Below, one piece after another: positions 53,564-64,000 of a DNA stretch of 64,000 nucleotides. How positions within the stretch are numbered: the first letter of the stretch is position 1; every line of letters begins with the position of its first letter. This DNA comes from Prorocentrum cordatum (taxonomy: Eukaryota; Sar; Dinophyceae; Prorocentrales; Prorocentraceae). A program made the translations under genes and the position numbers. The stretch spans positions 43,106 to 107,105 of the forward strand of contig CAUYUJ010000961.1 in assembly GCA_963575745.1 (NCBI GenBank). The letters are read 5' to 3'. The notes under the pieces are model-generated. The model was not told the origin of the DNA and ran no database searches. It worked only from the letters and a program-made list of their open reading frames with translations.

Positions 53564-53623
53564 CGATGATGATGATGATGTTGATGCTGATCATGATGAT
53601 GATGATGCTGATGATGATGATGG

Positions 53624-53687
<64 letters not shown>

Positions 53688-53697
53688 AGTGTGGTAA

Positions 53698-53751
<54 letters not shown>

Positions 53752-53764
53752 TGATGATGATGAC

Positions 53765-53834
<70 letters not shown>

Positions 53835-53868
53835 CTGCTGCTGATGTTGCTGATGCTGCTTGCTGCTG

Positions 53869-53903
<35 letters not shown>

Positions 53904-53969
53904 GTGGTGGTGTGGTGGTGGTGGTGGTGGTGCTGATGATGATGATGCTGATGCTGATGCTGATGCTGA

Positions 53970-54001
<32 letters not shown>

Positions 54002-54008
54002 ATGATGC

Positions 54009-54044
<36 letters not shown>
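52575..54044. repeat. (GAT)n / (ATG)n triplet array, ~1.47 kb
   Basis: Nearly continuous GAT triplets are interspersed with GCT, GAC, GGT and GTG triplets. Very long ORFs result in all frames (poly-Asp, poly-Met, poly-His, poly-Ile and poly-Ser); none is a credible gene. Confidence 0.9.
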
Positions 54045-54047
<3 letters not shown>

Positions 54048-54480
54048 GGAGGAGGAGAGGAGGAGGAGGAGGAGGAGGAGGAGGAGGAGGGAGAGGAGGG
54101 AGGAGGAGGCGGAGGAGGAGGAGGAGGAGGTGGGAGAGGAAGGGAGAGGAAGGGAAAAGGGAGAGGAAGTGAGAGGAAGTGAGAGGTTTGGAGAGGAGGG
54201 GAAGGGAGAGGAGGGAGAGGAGGGAGACGAGGGAGAGGAGGGAAAGAAAGGGAGATGAGGAAAAGGAGAGGATAGGAGGGAGAGGAGGGAGAGGGAGGAG
54301 AGGGAGGGAGGGAGGGAGAGGAGGTAAAGGAAGGAATGGGAGGGAGATGATGGACAAGAGGGAGAGGAGGGAGGAGGAGGAGGGAGGGGAAGGAGGAGAG
54401 GGAGGAGAGGGAGGAAAGGGAGGGAGGAGGAGGAGGGGAGGGGAGGGGGTGGGGAATTGAAGGGAGGGGAGGGGAGGGAA
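54045..54480. repeat. GGA/GAG purine-rich tract
   Basis: The tract contains (GGA)n and GGGAGAGGAGGGA-type purine repeats on the plus strand, almost free of pyrimidines for more than 400 bp. Such mirror-like purine tracts can form triplexes. Confidence 0.85.
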
Positions 54481-55590
54481 GGGACCGACGAACCGCCGCA
54501 GTGTGGGGCGCCGCCGACGGTGGCGGGAACGCCGCGCCACCTCCGACAGAAAACAGGCCGCCAGGGGACCTGAGGCCGGGAGTGGCGGAAGCAAGGGCGG
54601 GCGAATCACAGCAAAGCCAGGATAGCACAGATCGGCGGGCGTGAGTTTGTCGAGAACTTCCACATGCCAGCTGAAGGAGATTCTGGCAAGGCGGGGACAC
54701 CCGCGGATTCAGAATCTACCATTCCTGCAACAGACGAAGAAATACAGGCGATGGTCTATCCTCGGGTGATCAGTGGGTGCAAAGGGCAGATAGGCGGACT
54801 AATCGGTGTGTGTGACCAGGACGACTAACCGGTGGGGGACAGGGCACAACTGGCGACTGATCGGCGGGCGTCGGTCTGTGACCGCCGAAACAGGCGGCTC
54901 GCGGCGCGATGCCCCGCTGCTCACGTCATGCAGCGATGGGTCCAGTGTCTTACCGCTGGGCCGAGCGCAGTGCCACGGGCCACAAACATCGGCTTGGAGG
55001 GGCCGTTGCCCGTGGCAGGGGGGGAGACCTGCGATTCCACTCAAGAGGGTTGCCAGCTGGAAAAGGCCAGGCCGCCCGGGCTGCCGAGCTTGAGGTTCGG
55101 GCGCCCGCAGTCTGAGCCCGCAACGCCTGCCGGCGGATAGTTGCCTGGCTCCGTCGTTTCCACGACCTCGGTAGGTGGCATCGCACGGTAGACGTGGCCA
55201 AGTGAGCTGGCAGAACACACAGTGCCTGCCAGGCATCTGGCGGCATCGTCTTGGACCGCGGCCACGTTGCCAGCGAGGGGCGTGGCAAGTCGGAACAGCG
55301 CGAAGCGGCCGTCAGCGACGAGGCGGCGCAGGGCCAGCTGCTCCCAGCAGGGTGTGATTGGATTTGGCAGGCGGGCCGAGGTTTCACTCCATTTCCTCTC
55401 CTGCTACTGCTCCTACTCCTGCTCCTGCTCTTGCTCTTGCTCCTCCTCCTTCTCCTCCTCCTCCATTCCTTCTCCTTCTAGATACCTCTTCCCTGTCGCA
55501 CCCCGGGGCCATTTTCTAGTGCGGGTCGGTCGTTTCGCCTGAGACCGCCTCACCTCTTATGACTCTGAAGCGTAAGAGTTGGCAACAGTT
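54481..55590. other. Unassigned 1.1 kb
   Basis: 54,790-54,880 has a short duplicated phrase (CTGATCGGCGGGCG-like). 55,395-55,470 is a (CTCCTG)n stretch. No gene is recognised. Confidence 0.45.
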
Positions 55591-56156
55591 CCACAGATGG
55601 AGGGCGGGTCGTTTTCAAACTGTGGCGCTTGCTTTAGCGCCGCGCCTACTTCTTAAAAAAAGCCAGCAATTCACGGGTTGAGGGCGGTACCCTTTCAACA
55701 TGTGGCTCTCGCTTTGGCGCCGCGCACGTTCGTGTAAAACAATTCGCCAGGGTTTCACGTATTGAGGGCGGGTGGCTTTCAAAATGTGGCTCTTGCGTCA
55801 GCGCCGCGCACAGTCGTTTGAAACATTCGCAGAAGATTCACGGATTGAGGGCGGGTGGTTTTCAAAATGTGGCTCTCGCTTTCGCGCCGCGCACATTCGT
55901 TATAATTTTTTGCAAGAGTTTCACGGATTGAGGGCGCGCCGTTTTCAAAATGTGGCTCTCGCCTTCGCGCCGCGTTTTTTTGTTTGTTTGTTTGTTTGTT
56001 TGTTTGTTTGTTTGTGTGTTTGTTTGTTAGTTAGTTAGTTATTTAGTTAGTTTGTTTGTTTGTTTGTTTGTTTGTTTGTTTGTGTGTTTGTTTGTTTGTT
56101 TGTTTGTTTGTTTGTTTGTTTGTTTGTTTGTTTTTATATATATATATATATATATA

Positions 56157-56202
<46 letters not shown>

Positions 56203-56390
56203 TATATATATATATGTATATATATACATATATATGTGTGTGGCTCTCGCTTTCGCGCCGCGCAGATCTGTCTAAAGTTTTGCATGAGTTTCACGGGTGG
56301 AGGGCGGTACCTTTTCAAAATGTGGTTCTCGTCTCAGCGTCGCGTGCACTCGTCTTAAACATTTGCAAGAGTTTCACGGAGTCGCGTGAT
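55591..56390. repeat. ~83-bp satellite interrupted by microsatellites
   Basis: Monomers carry TGAGGGCGGGTGG, TTTTCAAAATGTGGCTCTCG, CGCGCCGCGCACATTCGT and GAGTTTCACGGA. The GAGGGCGG landmark is at ~55,600, 55,681, 55,764, 55,847 and 55,930 and again at ~56,302 and beyond. One monomer is split by the (TTTG)n/(TA)n block at 55,977-56,236. Confidence 0.85.
55977..56236. repeat. (TTTG)n followed by (TA)n
   Basis: TTTG tetranucleotides run to ~56,131 with a TTAG/ATTTAG interruption near 56,030-56,050. (TA)n, with GCA- and CACA-containing interruptions, continues to ~56,236. TGTGGCTCTCGCTTTCGCGC of the satellite follows directly. The ORFs here are low-complexity artefacts. Confidence 0.9.
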
Positions 56391-56690
56391 CAACGTACCA
56401 GAAATGGAGTTTTGGAACGATTCAGAATAATGCCGGCCCAGCAGTTCTGTTGATTCGCGGTGTTGAAGTCCCTAAGACGGCTATTGGGCACGATCTGGGA
56501 GTGTAAAGACGCAGCAGGCAGGTTGATACGTGGCCTTGAAATCCTGACAACCATGTTTTGGCATTCTTCAGGATCTTCAAACGGTTGTCTTCCAACGAGG
56601 CAGTCCCTTTAATGGAGATGAACCTTTGTAGGGGCCTGCGAGGAGGGAGGGTTCCTTCCAACATCGTTGATGAATCTTGGGTTTGCCCTA
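56391..56690. other. Unassigned 300 bp
   Basis: Unique-looking sequence between the 83-bp satellite and the triplet array. No motif is recognised. Confidence 0.45.
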
Positions 56691-56830
56691 GTCCTCCTCC
56701 TCCTGGTCCTGCTCCTCCTCCTCCTCCTCCTCCTCCTCCTCCTCCTCCTCCTCTTTCTCCTCTTTCTCCTCTTCCTCCTCCTCCGCCTCCTCCTCCTTCT
56801 CCTCCTCCTCCTTCTCCTCCTCCTCCCCGT
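56691..56830. repeat. (TCC)n tract
   Basis: A pyrimidine-rich (TCC/CTC)n run precedes the GTN array. Confidence 0.9.
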
Positions 56831-58027
56831 CGCGCTCCTGCTGGTCGCCGTCGCGGCGTTGCTGCTGGTGGGTTGTTGTGCTGGTCTCCGGTGTGGCGCT
56901 GAGGTGTGGTGGTGCGGTTGGTCGTGGTCGTGGTGGTGCTGCTGGTTGCAGTTGCGATGGTGGTGGTGGTGGTGGTGGTGGTGGTGGTGGTGGTGGTGGT
57001 GTTGCTGGTTGCAGTCGTCGTGGTGGTGCTGCTGGTGGCGATGCAGGTCGCAGTCGCCAGGTTGCTGTTTGTCGCCGTCGTTGTGCTGCTGGTCGCAGTC
57101 GCGGTGATGGAGCTGTTGGTCGTTCTCGTGGTTGTGGCTTTGCTTGTCGTTGTCGTGGCGCTCCCGGTCGCTGTCATGGTGGTGCTGCTGGTGGTCGTAA
57201 TCGTGGCGCGGCTGCTTGTCGCAGTTGTGGTGCTGCTGCCTGTCTCAGTCGTGTTGTTGGTGCTGCTGCTGGTAGTGGTGCGGCTCGCAGTCTTGGTGGA
57301 GCTCCTGATCGCAGTCGTGGCGCCGCTTGTTGCTGTCGTGGTGGTGAAACGGATCGTCGCGGTCGTGGTTGTGGCCTCCTTTGTCGTCGTCGTGGCGCTC
57401 CTGGTTGCCGTCGTGGTGGTGGTGCTGCTGCTGGTCGCCGTCGTGGTGCGGCTGCTGGTCGCAGTCGTGGTGGCGCTGCTGGTCGCTGTCCTGGTGGCGG
57501 GGCTGCTGGTCGCAGTCGTAATTGTGGTTCTGCTGGTTGCAATCGTGTCCCTCCTGGTCGCAGTCTTGGTGGTGGCGCCGCTTGTCGCGGTCGTGGTGGT
57601 GCTTGTGGTTGCAGTCGTGGTGGTGGTGTTGGTGGTAGGGCTGCGATCGAAGTCGCCAGGTTGCTGTTGGTCGTCGTCGTGGTGCTGCTAGTCGCAGTCG
57701 CGGTGGTGGTGCTGCAGGTCGCGCTCGTGGTTGTGGTTCTGCTAGTCGTTGTTGTGGCGCTCCTGTCCACCGTCGTGGTAGTGGCGCTGCTGGTCGCAGT
57801 CACTGTGCGGCTGCTGGTGGCAGTCGTGGTGGTCGCCTTCCTGCTGGTGCTGTTGCTGGGAGTGATGCGGCGCGCGGTCTTTGTGGCGCTGTGGGTCGGA
57901 GTCGTGGTGCTGCTTGTTGCTGTCGTGGTGGTGCTGCGGCTCGTCGCGGTCGTGGTTTTTCTCGTTGTGGTCGTGGCGCTCCTGGTCGCCTGGGTGGTGA
58001 TGGTGGTGGTGGTGGTGGTGGTGGTGG

Positions 58028-58076
<49 letters not shown>

Positions 58077-58578
58077 CGTCGTGGTGCGGCTGCTGGTCTC
58101 AGTCGTGGTGACGCTGCTGGTCGCAATGCTGGTGGTGGTGCGGCTGCTGGTCGCAGTCGTAGTTGTTGTTCTGCTGGTTGCAATCGTGTCGCTCCTGGTC
58201 GCCGTCTCGGTGGTGGCGCTGCTGGTCGCAGTCGTGGTGAGGCTGCTGGTTGCAGTCGTGGTGGTGGTGTTGCTGGTGGTGCTGTGAGCACTGCGCTTCG
58301 CAGTCGCGGTGGTGGTGCTGCTGGTCGCGCTCGTGGTTGTGGTTCTCCTTGTCGTTGTCGTGGCGCTCCTGAGCACCGTCGTGGTGGTGGTGCTGATGGT
58401 CGCAGTCGTGGTGGTGCTGCTGGTCTTAGTCGTGGTGCTGCTTGTCGCCCTCGTGGTGGCGGGGCTGCTTGTCGCCCTCGTGATGGCGGGGCTGTTTGTC
58501 GCAGTCGTGGTTGTGATTCGGCTTGGCGTGGTCGTGGCGCTCCTGTCTCCTTGGTGCTGGTGGTTGTGGTGGTGGTGG

Positions 58579-58616
<38 letters not shown>

Positions 58617-58782
58617 CTGGTCGCAGTCGTAGTGTGGCTGCTGGTCGCAGTCGTGGTTGTGCGGGTCGCAGCCGCAGTGGCGCTGCTGCTCGCGCTCGTC
58701 GAGAGGGTCCTGCTGGTGGTGCGGGTGGCGTTCGTGGTGGTGCTGCTGGTCGCAGTCGTGGCGTTGCTGGTCGCCGTTCTAG

Positions 58783-58824
<42 letters not shown>

Positions 58825-59428
58825 CGCCGTCGTGGTGCGGCTGCTGGTCTCAGTCGTGGTGGCGCTGTTGGTCGCAGTGCTGGTGGTGGTGCTGTTGGTC
58901 GCAGTAGTAGTTGTGTCTCTGCTGGTTGCAATCGTGTCGCTCCTGGTCACCGTCTCGGTGGTGGCGCTGCTGGTCGCAGTCGTGTTTGGGCTGCTGGTTG
59001 CAGTTGTGGTGGTGGTGTTGCTTGTGGTCCTGAAGCGGTGGATCGCCGTCGCCCGAGCACTGCGGGTCGCAGTCGCGGTGGCTCCTGGCCACCGTCGTGG
59101 TGGTGGTGCTGCTGGTTGCAATCGTGGTGGTGCTGCTGGTCTTAGTCGTGGTGCGGCTTGTCGCCCTCGTGATGGCGGGGCTGTTTGCCGCAGTCGTGGT
59201 TGTGATTCGGCTTGTCGTGGTTGTGGCGCTCCTGTCTCCTTGGTAGTTGTGGTGGTGATGGTGGTGGTGGTGGTGGTGATGGTGTTGCTGCTGCTGTCGT
59301 CGTTGTGCGGGTCGCAGCCGTCGTGGTGCTGCTACTCGCGCTCGTCGAGATGGTCCTGCTGGTGGTGCGGGTGGCGTTCGTGGTGGTGCTGCTGGTCGCA
59401 GTCGTGGTGTTGCCGGTCGCCGTTCTAG

Positions 59429-59495
<67 letters not shown>

Positions 59496-60085
59496 CGCAG
59501 TCACGGTTGTGGTTCTGCTGGTCGCAGTCGTGGCGCTCCTGGTCGCGTCGTCGTGGTGCTGCCGTTGGTCGCAGTTGTGGTGGTGTGGCTGGTCGCAGTC
59601 GTAGTGTTGCTGGTCACCAGCGTGGTGGCGCTGCAGGCCACAATTGTGGTAGTGGGTTTGCTGGTCTCAGTCGTGTCGCTCCTGGTCGCAGTCGTGGTGG
59701 TGGTGCTGCTGGTGGAGGTGCGGCAGGTCGCAGTCGCCCGGTTCCCGCTGGTCGCCGTAGTTGTGTTGCTGGTCGCAAGGTCATGGTGGTGAAGCTGCTG
59801 GTTGCACTCATGGTTGTGGCTCGGCTTGTTGTGGTCGTGGCGCTCCTGGTCGCTGTCGTTGGCGCTGCTGGTCGCAGTCGTGGTGCGGCTGCTGGTCGCG
59901 GTCGTTGTGTTGCTGTTGGTCGCAGTCGTGGTTCTGGTACTGCTGGTGGTGGTGCTGCGGCTCGCAGTCTTGGTGACGCTGCTTGTCGCTGTCGTGGTGC
60001 TGCTTGTCGCTCCCGTGGTGGTGGTGGTGGTGGTGGTGGTGGTGGTCGTGGTGGTGGCGGTGGTGGTGGTGGTGTTGGTCGTCGG
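56831..60085. repeat. GTN triplet array with ~0.7-kb superrepeats
   Basis: About 3.25 kb of G-T-N and C-T-G triplets carry short units such as CTGCTGGTCGCAGTCGTGGT. Pure (CTG)n blocks occur near 58,029, 58,573, 58,786 and 59,428; (GGT)n near 56,958 and 60,013. Longer similarity exists: GGTTGCAATCGTGTC at ~57,536, 58,179 and 58,924, and GGTCTTAGTCGTGGTGC at ~58,432 and 59,141. The poly-Val/Leu/Arg/Gly ORFs in several frames are artefacts. Confidence 0.85.
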
Positions 60086-60235
60086 AAAGGAGTGCATGCG
60101 AGGGGTGGGGAGGCGCAGGGCGGCTGCTTGCATGGCGGCACGTGTTTGCATCCTGCTCTCTCCCTCCTCCCCCCTTTCCTGCTTCACTGTGGTGGTGCGG
60201 CCCCCTGACAGCCTCGCCTGGTCCCTGTGCGCCCC

Positions 60236-60330
60236 CCAGCTAGCCCGTGCGACGCGATACCCACTGTCCGCCATTGTGCCTTGCCGCAAGATGTGCGGGG
60301 AGGGGGTGGGGAGGGGACAAGCACTTGTAA
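60236..60330. repeat. ~95-bp repeat, copy 1
   Basis: GATACCCACTGTCCGCCATT, TGCCTTGCCGCAAGATGTGC and GGGAGGGGGTGGGG resemble the copy at 61,543-61,640. Confidence 0.65.
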
Positions 60331-60420
60331 CGACCCCGTCTGGCCATGATCTGCCCTGATTTGCACCTTTGCGCGCGCTCTTGCCTGATGTTCGCCCTGC
60401 TCCACCTTCCTGTCTCGCAG

Positions 60421-60860
<440 letters not shown>

Positions 60861-61510
60861 TTCTATGGTGCTGCAGTCACCTGCCGCACAGTGGCGACGC
60901 AGCCCCTCGCGTGGATAAGGCCACGGGTGTGCTGGCGTGCGCAATCGTGCCTCGCAGTAGTGATGCGGCCCTTGTCGCTCGCGCTGCGTGCAAGACTCCT
61001 GCCTCACAGTGGTGATGCGGCCCCGTCTCTCGGAGTGTGTTGCGTGCAACACCCTACCTCGCAGTGGAGATGCGGTCCTGAGCGTGCGCATGTTGCACAG
61101 GCCAGGGTAGCTCCAGCGAGTGATGGAGAGGCAGCGGATCGTATGTGGGGGGTGGGGGGGTGAGGGCTGTCGACCAGAGCCTGGCAGTGCCCTGGTAGGG
61201 AGCTTCGTCCAGGTGCCCTGTCCCCCCCCCCCCTCCGCCCGAACTTGGGGCTTCCACGCGCGATGCCGGTGAACGCCTGTGCCCTGCCCCGGGGCCTCCG
61301 AAGATAACCGTGCTCTTCACCGTTGCGGGGCGGTGCCGCCTGCTCGTGCCCTGTTGCTGTGTCGTGCCGCTGCGGTCTCGGGTGCACGCGTCGTCGGTGT
61401 CGTTGTGTGCCGCCGTCCGGCCTCGCTGTGGTGATGCGGCTTCCTCTTGCGCCACCGGCCGGCCTCCCAGTGGTGATGCGGCCCTCGATGCTCTCGTGGT
61501 CGTGGGGGGA
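60861..61510. repeat. Dispersed ~60-bp repeats with CGCAGTGGTGATGCGGCC core
   Basis: Variants of CCTCGCAGTGGTGATGCGGC occur near 60,884, 60,950, 61,005, 61,062, 61,423 and 61,467, and a further one near 60,183. The closest are spaced 55-65 bp apart. No gene is seen. Confidence 0.7.
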
Positions 61511-61542
61511 CTCGGTTGCTTCGTCCCCGTGTGTTTCCCCTT

Positions 61543-61640
61543 TGGCACGTGCGGTGCGGTACCCGCTGTCCGCCACTTGCGTCTTGCGGCAAGGTGTGCG
61601 GTGAGAGGGTTTGGGGGTCATCAGTAATGGCATTGACTTG
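61543..61640. repeat. ~95-bp repeat, copy 2
   Basis: GGTACCCGCTGTCCGCCACT, TGCGTCTTGCGGCAAGGTGT and GAGAGGGTTTGGGG parallel the copy at 60,236-60,330. Confidence 0.65.
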
Positions 61641-63594
61641 CCCCGATGACCAGCTACTTGTCCAGCTGCTTGCATGCGTCGCCATGTCCGCTGTCCGCCT
61701 CGGCGCCGTGCGGCTTCGTGCGCGGTGATTAGGGTGTCGACGACGAGGACGACTGTGTCCCCCGCGACTTGCCAGGACTTGTCCAAAAAAAATAATGAAC
61801 ACAGATTTTGCTGGCCAAGGGTCGCCCTGACGACGGTGCCCCCGGGCGGCCTTCACCAGGGTAGTGACAGACCTCTACCAAAAGGGAGGCGGCCCGCGCG
61901 GGCGCGCCTGCCGCCCTCCCTCCTCCCCCTCCCTGCGGAGAGGTAGGTCGCCTGCGCTGCGGGGCAGGGCCCAGGCGCGCGCCCAGCGCGCGCGGCCGGC
62001 CCAACGCTGTCGCTGCGCAGGAAAGGAGAATGATTGAACACATGTTGCCGGTTGCGGTCGTGGTTGGGGTCCCGTTGTGGTGGTAGCGCTGCGTTGGGTG
62101 TTGGCAAGGGTCATCGTGGTGCTCGCTGTGGTGCTGCTCGTGGCGCCCCTTGCCCTGGGGTCGGGGGTGCTTCGTGTGCGTGTCCACGCGCACCTGTGCG
62201 GCCGCGCCGTCCTGGGTGCCAAGCGTCCGGGAGCGTGCTGGCAGCCGGCTAGCGGGTTGACTGGCAGGGTTCTGGCGAGCAGCGCTCGTAGGGCGGCCCC
62301 TTCGGTGTCGAAGGTGCGCGGCCGGCGCCAGCCGCCCTGTCGGACGGAAACACCGCTATGCCGTCGCAGTGTGCTGTCGCGCGACAGGGGGGTTCCTTGG
62401 GCGAAGCGAACGACTACGTCTACAGGAAGGCCCACGCCAAACGCGAAAACCCCCCGCTCCTTCGGGGCGTGTCCCCGCCCCACACTTACCGTGGGCGCGC
62501 GGGGGGTCGGCACTGGCTGCAAGGGGAGGCGGCAGCCTGGTGGTCAGGAGGGGGGGGGGGGGGCAGAACATGTCCCCGTCTAGGGTCGGGACTTCCACCG
62601 CCAGTCGTGGGACGCCAGCTGGAATGCAGCAAGCTCGCAGCCCCCGCCGACCCGCCCACCATCGCGCGCCGCGGGACGACGGCGCCAGCCCACCGAGACA
62701 GGCCAAGCCCCCCCAGCCCGAGCAAGACGGGCGGGGAGCATAGTCGCGGGCGCTAGGGAAATCGGGCTGTCTCCCCGTGCACGCCCCGCGTGGATGGCCG
62801 GACAGCAAGCTCGGGGGACAAGGGCGAGATGGCAACGGGATTTTGGGCACGGTCCAACACAGACCCCAAGGACGGCACAGCACGGCAGCTCAGCAACGGC
62901 GGCCCAGGCACGGCAGTGCGCGGGCCCACCACGAAACGGCGCAGCAGCACAAGGCCTTGGGGGACAACCCTCCGTCCTGCTGTTGGAGGACAACCCTCCC
63001 TCCTGCTCATCTGGCGACCCTCGCCCGCGCTTGTTCGAGCGGCTTTGCGTGGCGCAGGGTGTTTTGAAGCCGGTCTCGGGGGGCTCGGCAGCCCAGGCGG
63101 CTGGCAGCCCCGCACCTGTCAGGGAGAATCAGCAGGGGGAGTCGGAGGCGCCAGCGCCCAGCCACCTGGAACCGCGCAGGCTTGAACGTGTGCCCCTAGC
63201 CAGTTGGCGGCTCAAGGTCCCGAGGCAGACCTTGTCCTGGTAGGGTTTGCCCCAGTGGAGCTTGGCATGGACACGTTGTCCCTGTAATAGGCATTGCGTC
63301 TGGGACAAGCGTGGAGCTGTCAGCCGTGTGGCCGTTCCCTCGGCTTCATTTCAGAGCAGCGCGGCGGTGGTTCGGGGCGCAGCCTTTGGAGCAGGTCGGT
63401 CCAGGTTGGTCTCTGGGGGCCCTCGGTTTTGGGTTTCGAGCGCCTGGGCGGCCTCGGCGCCTGCGGCGAGAGTCCTCCTCATCGCAGCCAGCTTGACAGG
63501 GCGCCGTTGGTGGAGCCTGTGGGTGGCGTCTGCCCGCGCGCCCCAGCAGGCCGCCGGTGCCCGAGCCCTGCCCTTGCTGCCCGTGCGCGCGCTC
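61641..63594. other. GC-rich unassigned 1.95 kb
   Basis: Many overlapping Pro/Ala/Arg/Gly-rich frames lie on both strands, as expected from composition. No motif, RNA or clear repeat is seen; an A8 run at ~61,785 and a G13 run at ~62,550 are the only simple tracts. Confidence 0.45.
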
Positions 63595-63780
63595 GCCGCC
63601 CCTCCTCGTGCGACCTGTCGGGGTCCCCGAGGTGGTGGCCCGAGGTGGTCCACATGTCTCTGTCGTGGCCTCTTGCGTGTGCGCGCCCGCCGCCCCTCCT
63701 CGTGCGATCTGTCGGGGTCTCCAAGGATGCGGCCCAAGGTAGTCCACATGTCTCTGTCGTGGCTTCTGGCGTACTCGGCG
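63595..63780. repeat. 94-bp tandem duplication
   Basis: GCCGCCCCTCCTCGTGCGA, TGTCGGGGTC and GTCCACATGTCTCTGTCGTG occur twice, 94 bp apart (CCTCCTCGTGCGA at 63,601 and 63,695). Confidence 0.85.
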
Positions 63781-63821
63781 ATTTCTCCAGGTGGTAGCGT
63801 TCGCAGTTGGAAGGGGCTTGC

Positions 63822-64000
<179 letters not shown>

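Noticed and set aside
52152-54663. ORFs of 370-810 codons over the GAT/GGA arrays
   Set aside because: Their translations are homopolymeric His, Asp, Met, Ile or Ser in every frame, as any stop-free triplet repeat gives. No unique domain or start context is present.
56878-60359. ORFs of up to 470 codons rich in Val, Leu, Arg and Gly or Thr
   Set aside because: They overlap on both strands and in several frames over a GTN repeat. They are composition artefacts.

Overview
The window looks like dinoflagellate nuclear DNA. It is GC-rich and dominated by repeats. It has no compact intact host gene. The only recognisable coding DNA comes from retroelements of types common in dinoflagellates, plus one decayed AlkB-like dioxygenase. 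A hairpin repeat carrying the motif CCGGCGGTAAACCGTCAACC recurs about 21 times. I associate that repeat with Prorocentrum-type genomes, but only from memory, so the genus is a guess. No rRNA, tRNA, CRISPR array or canonical spliced-leader gene is visible.

Layout. (1) 1-11,574: a hierarchical satellite of ~176-bp monomers grouped in irregular higher-order units; each unit begins or ends at a nested hairpin with an inner 10-bp stem (CCGGCGGTAA / TTACCGCCGG). (2) 11,587-17,797: an apparently complete non-LTR retrotransposon (LINE-A) inserted in the loop of one hairpin, with a ~10-12 bp target duplication and an A14 tail. Its ORF1 is followed, in the same frame, by UGA-C and then an endonuclease / reverse transcriptase / RNase H ORF2. 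(3) 17,798-18,945: satellite again. (4) 18,945-29,490: a second, diverged and decayed LINE (LINE-B). It is 5'-truncated and split by a 6.4-kb DIRS/PAT/Ngaro-like retrotransposon (21,313-27,693). That element is bounded by split direct repeats (A1 ... B1-A2 ... B2), makes no target duplication, and encodes Gag-like, methyltransferase-like/DUF4326-like and RT-RNase H proteins. No tyrosine recombinase is visible. (5) 29,491-33,235: diverged satellite and hairpins, including one hairpin loop hit by another poly(A)-ended insertion. (6) 33,236-45,877: GC-rich DNA with few recognisable features: short dispersed repeats, an AlkB-like pseudogene, an 89-nt poly(T) tract and a CCTATAGC minisatellite. (7) 45,878-49,640: a heavily decayed Ty1/copia pol in the order integrase - RT - RNase H. 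(8) 50,500-64,000: mostly simple and minisatellite DNA: a 15-bp repeat, 1.5 kb of (GAT)n, an ~83-bp satellite interrupted by TTTG and TA microsatellites, 3.2 kb of GTN triplets with ~0.7-kb superrepeats, (GTC)n, and a terminal (GAT)n that runs off the window.

Main biological points. Both LINEs carry an RNase H whose motifs are in circularly permuted order (GDS, then RExN..AD, then FDGG, then DAEL). The nested DIRS-like element has the conventional order and serves as an internal control. Both LINEs put the endonuclease N-terminus in frame behind an ORF1 UGA-C stop, with no AUG before the catalytic Asn and Glu; this suggests stop readthrough or an unusual initiation. Both have YADN rather than YADD at the RT active site. 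Together these define a distinctive LINE lineage that, at least once and possibly twice, inserted into the satellite hairpin loop.
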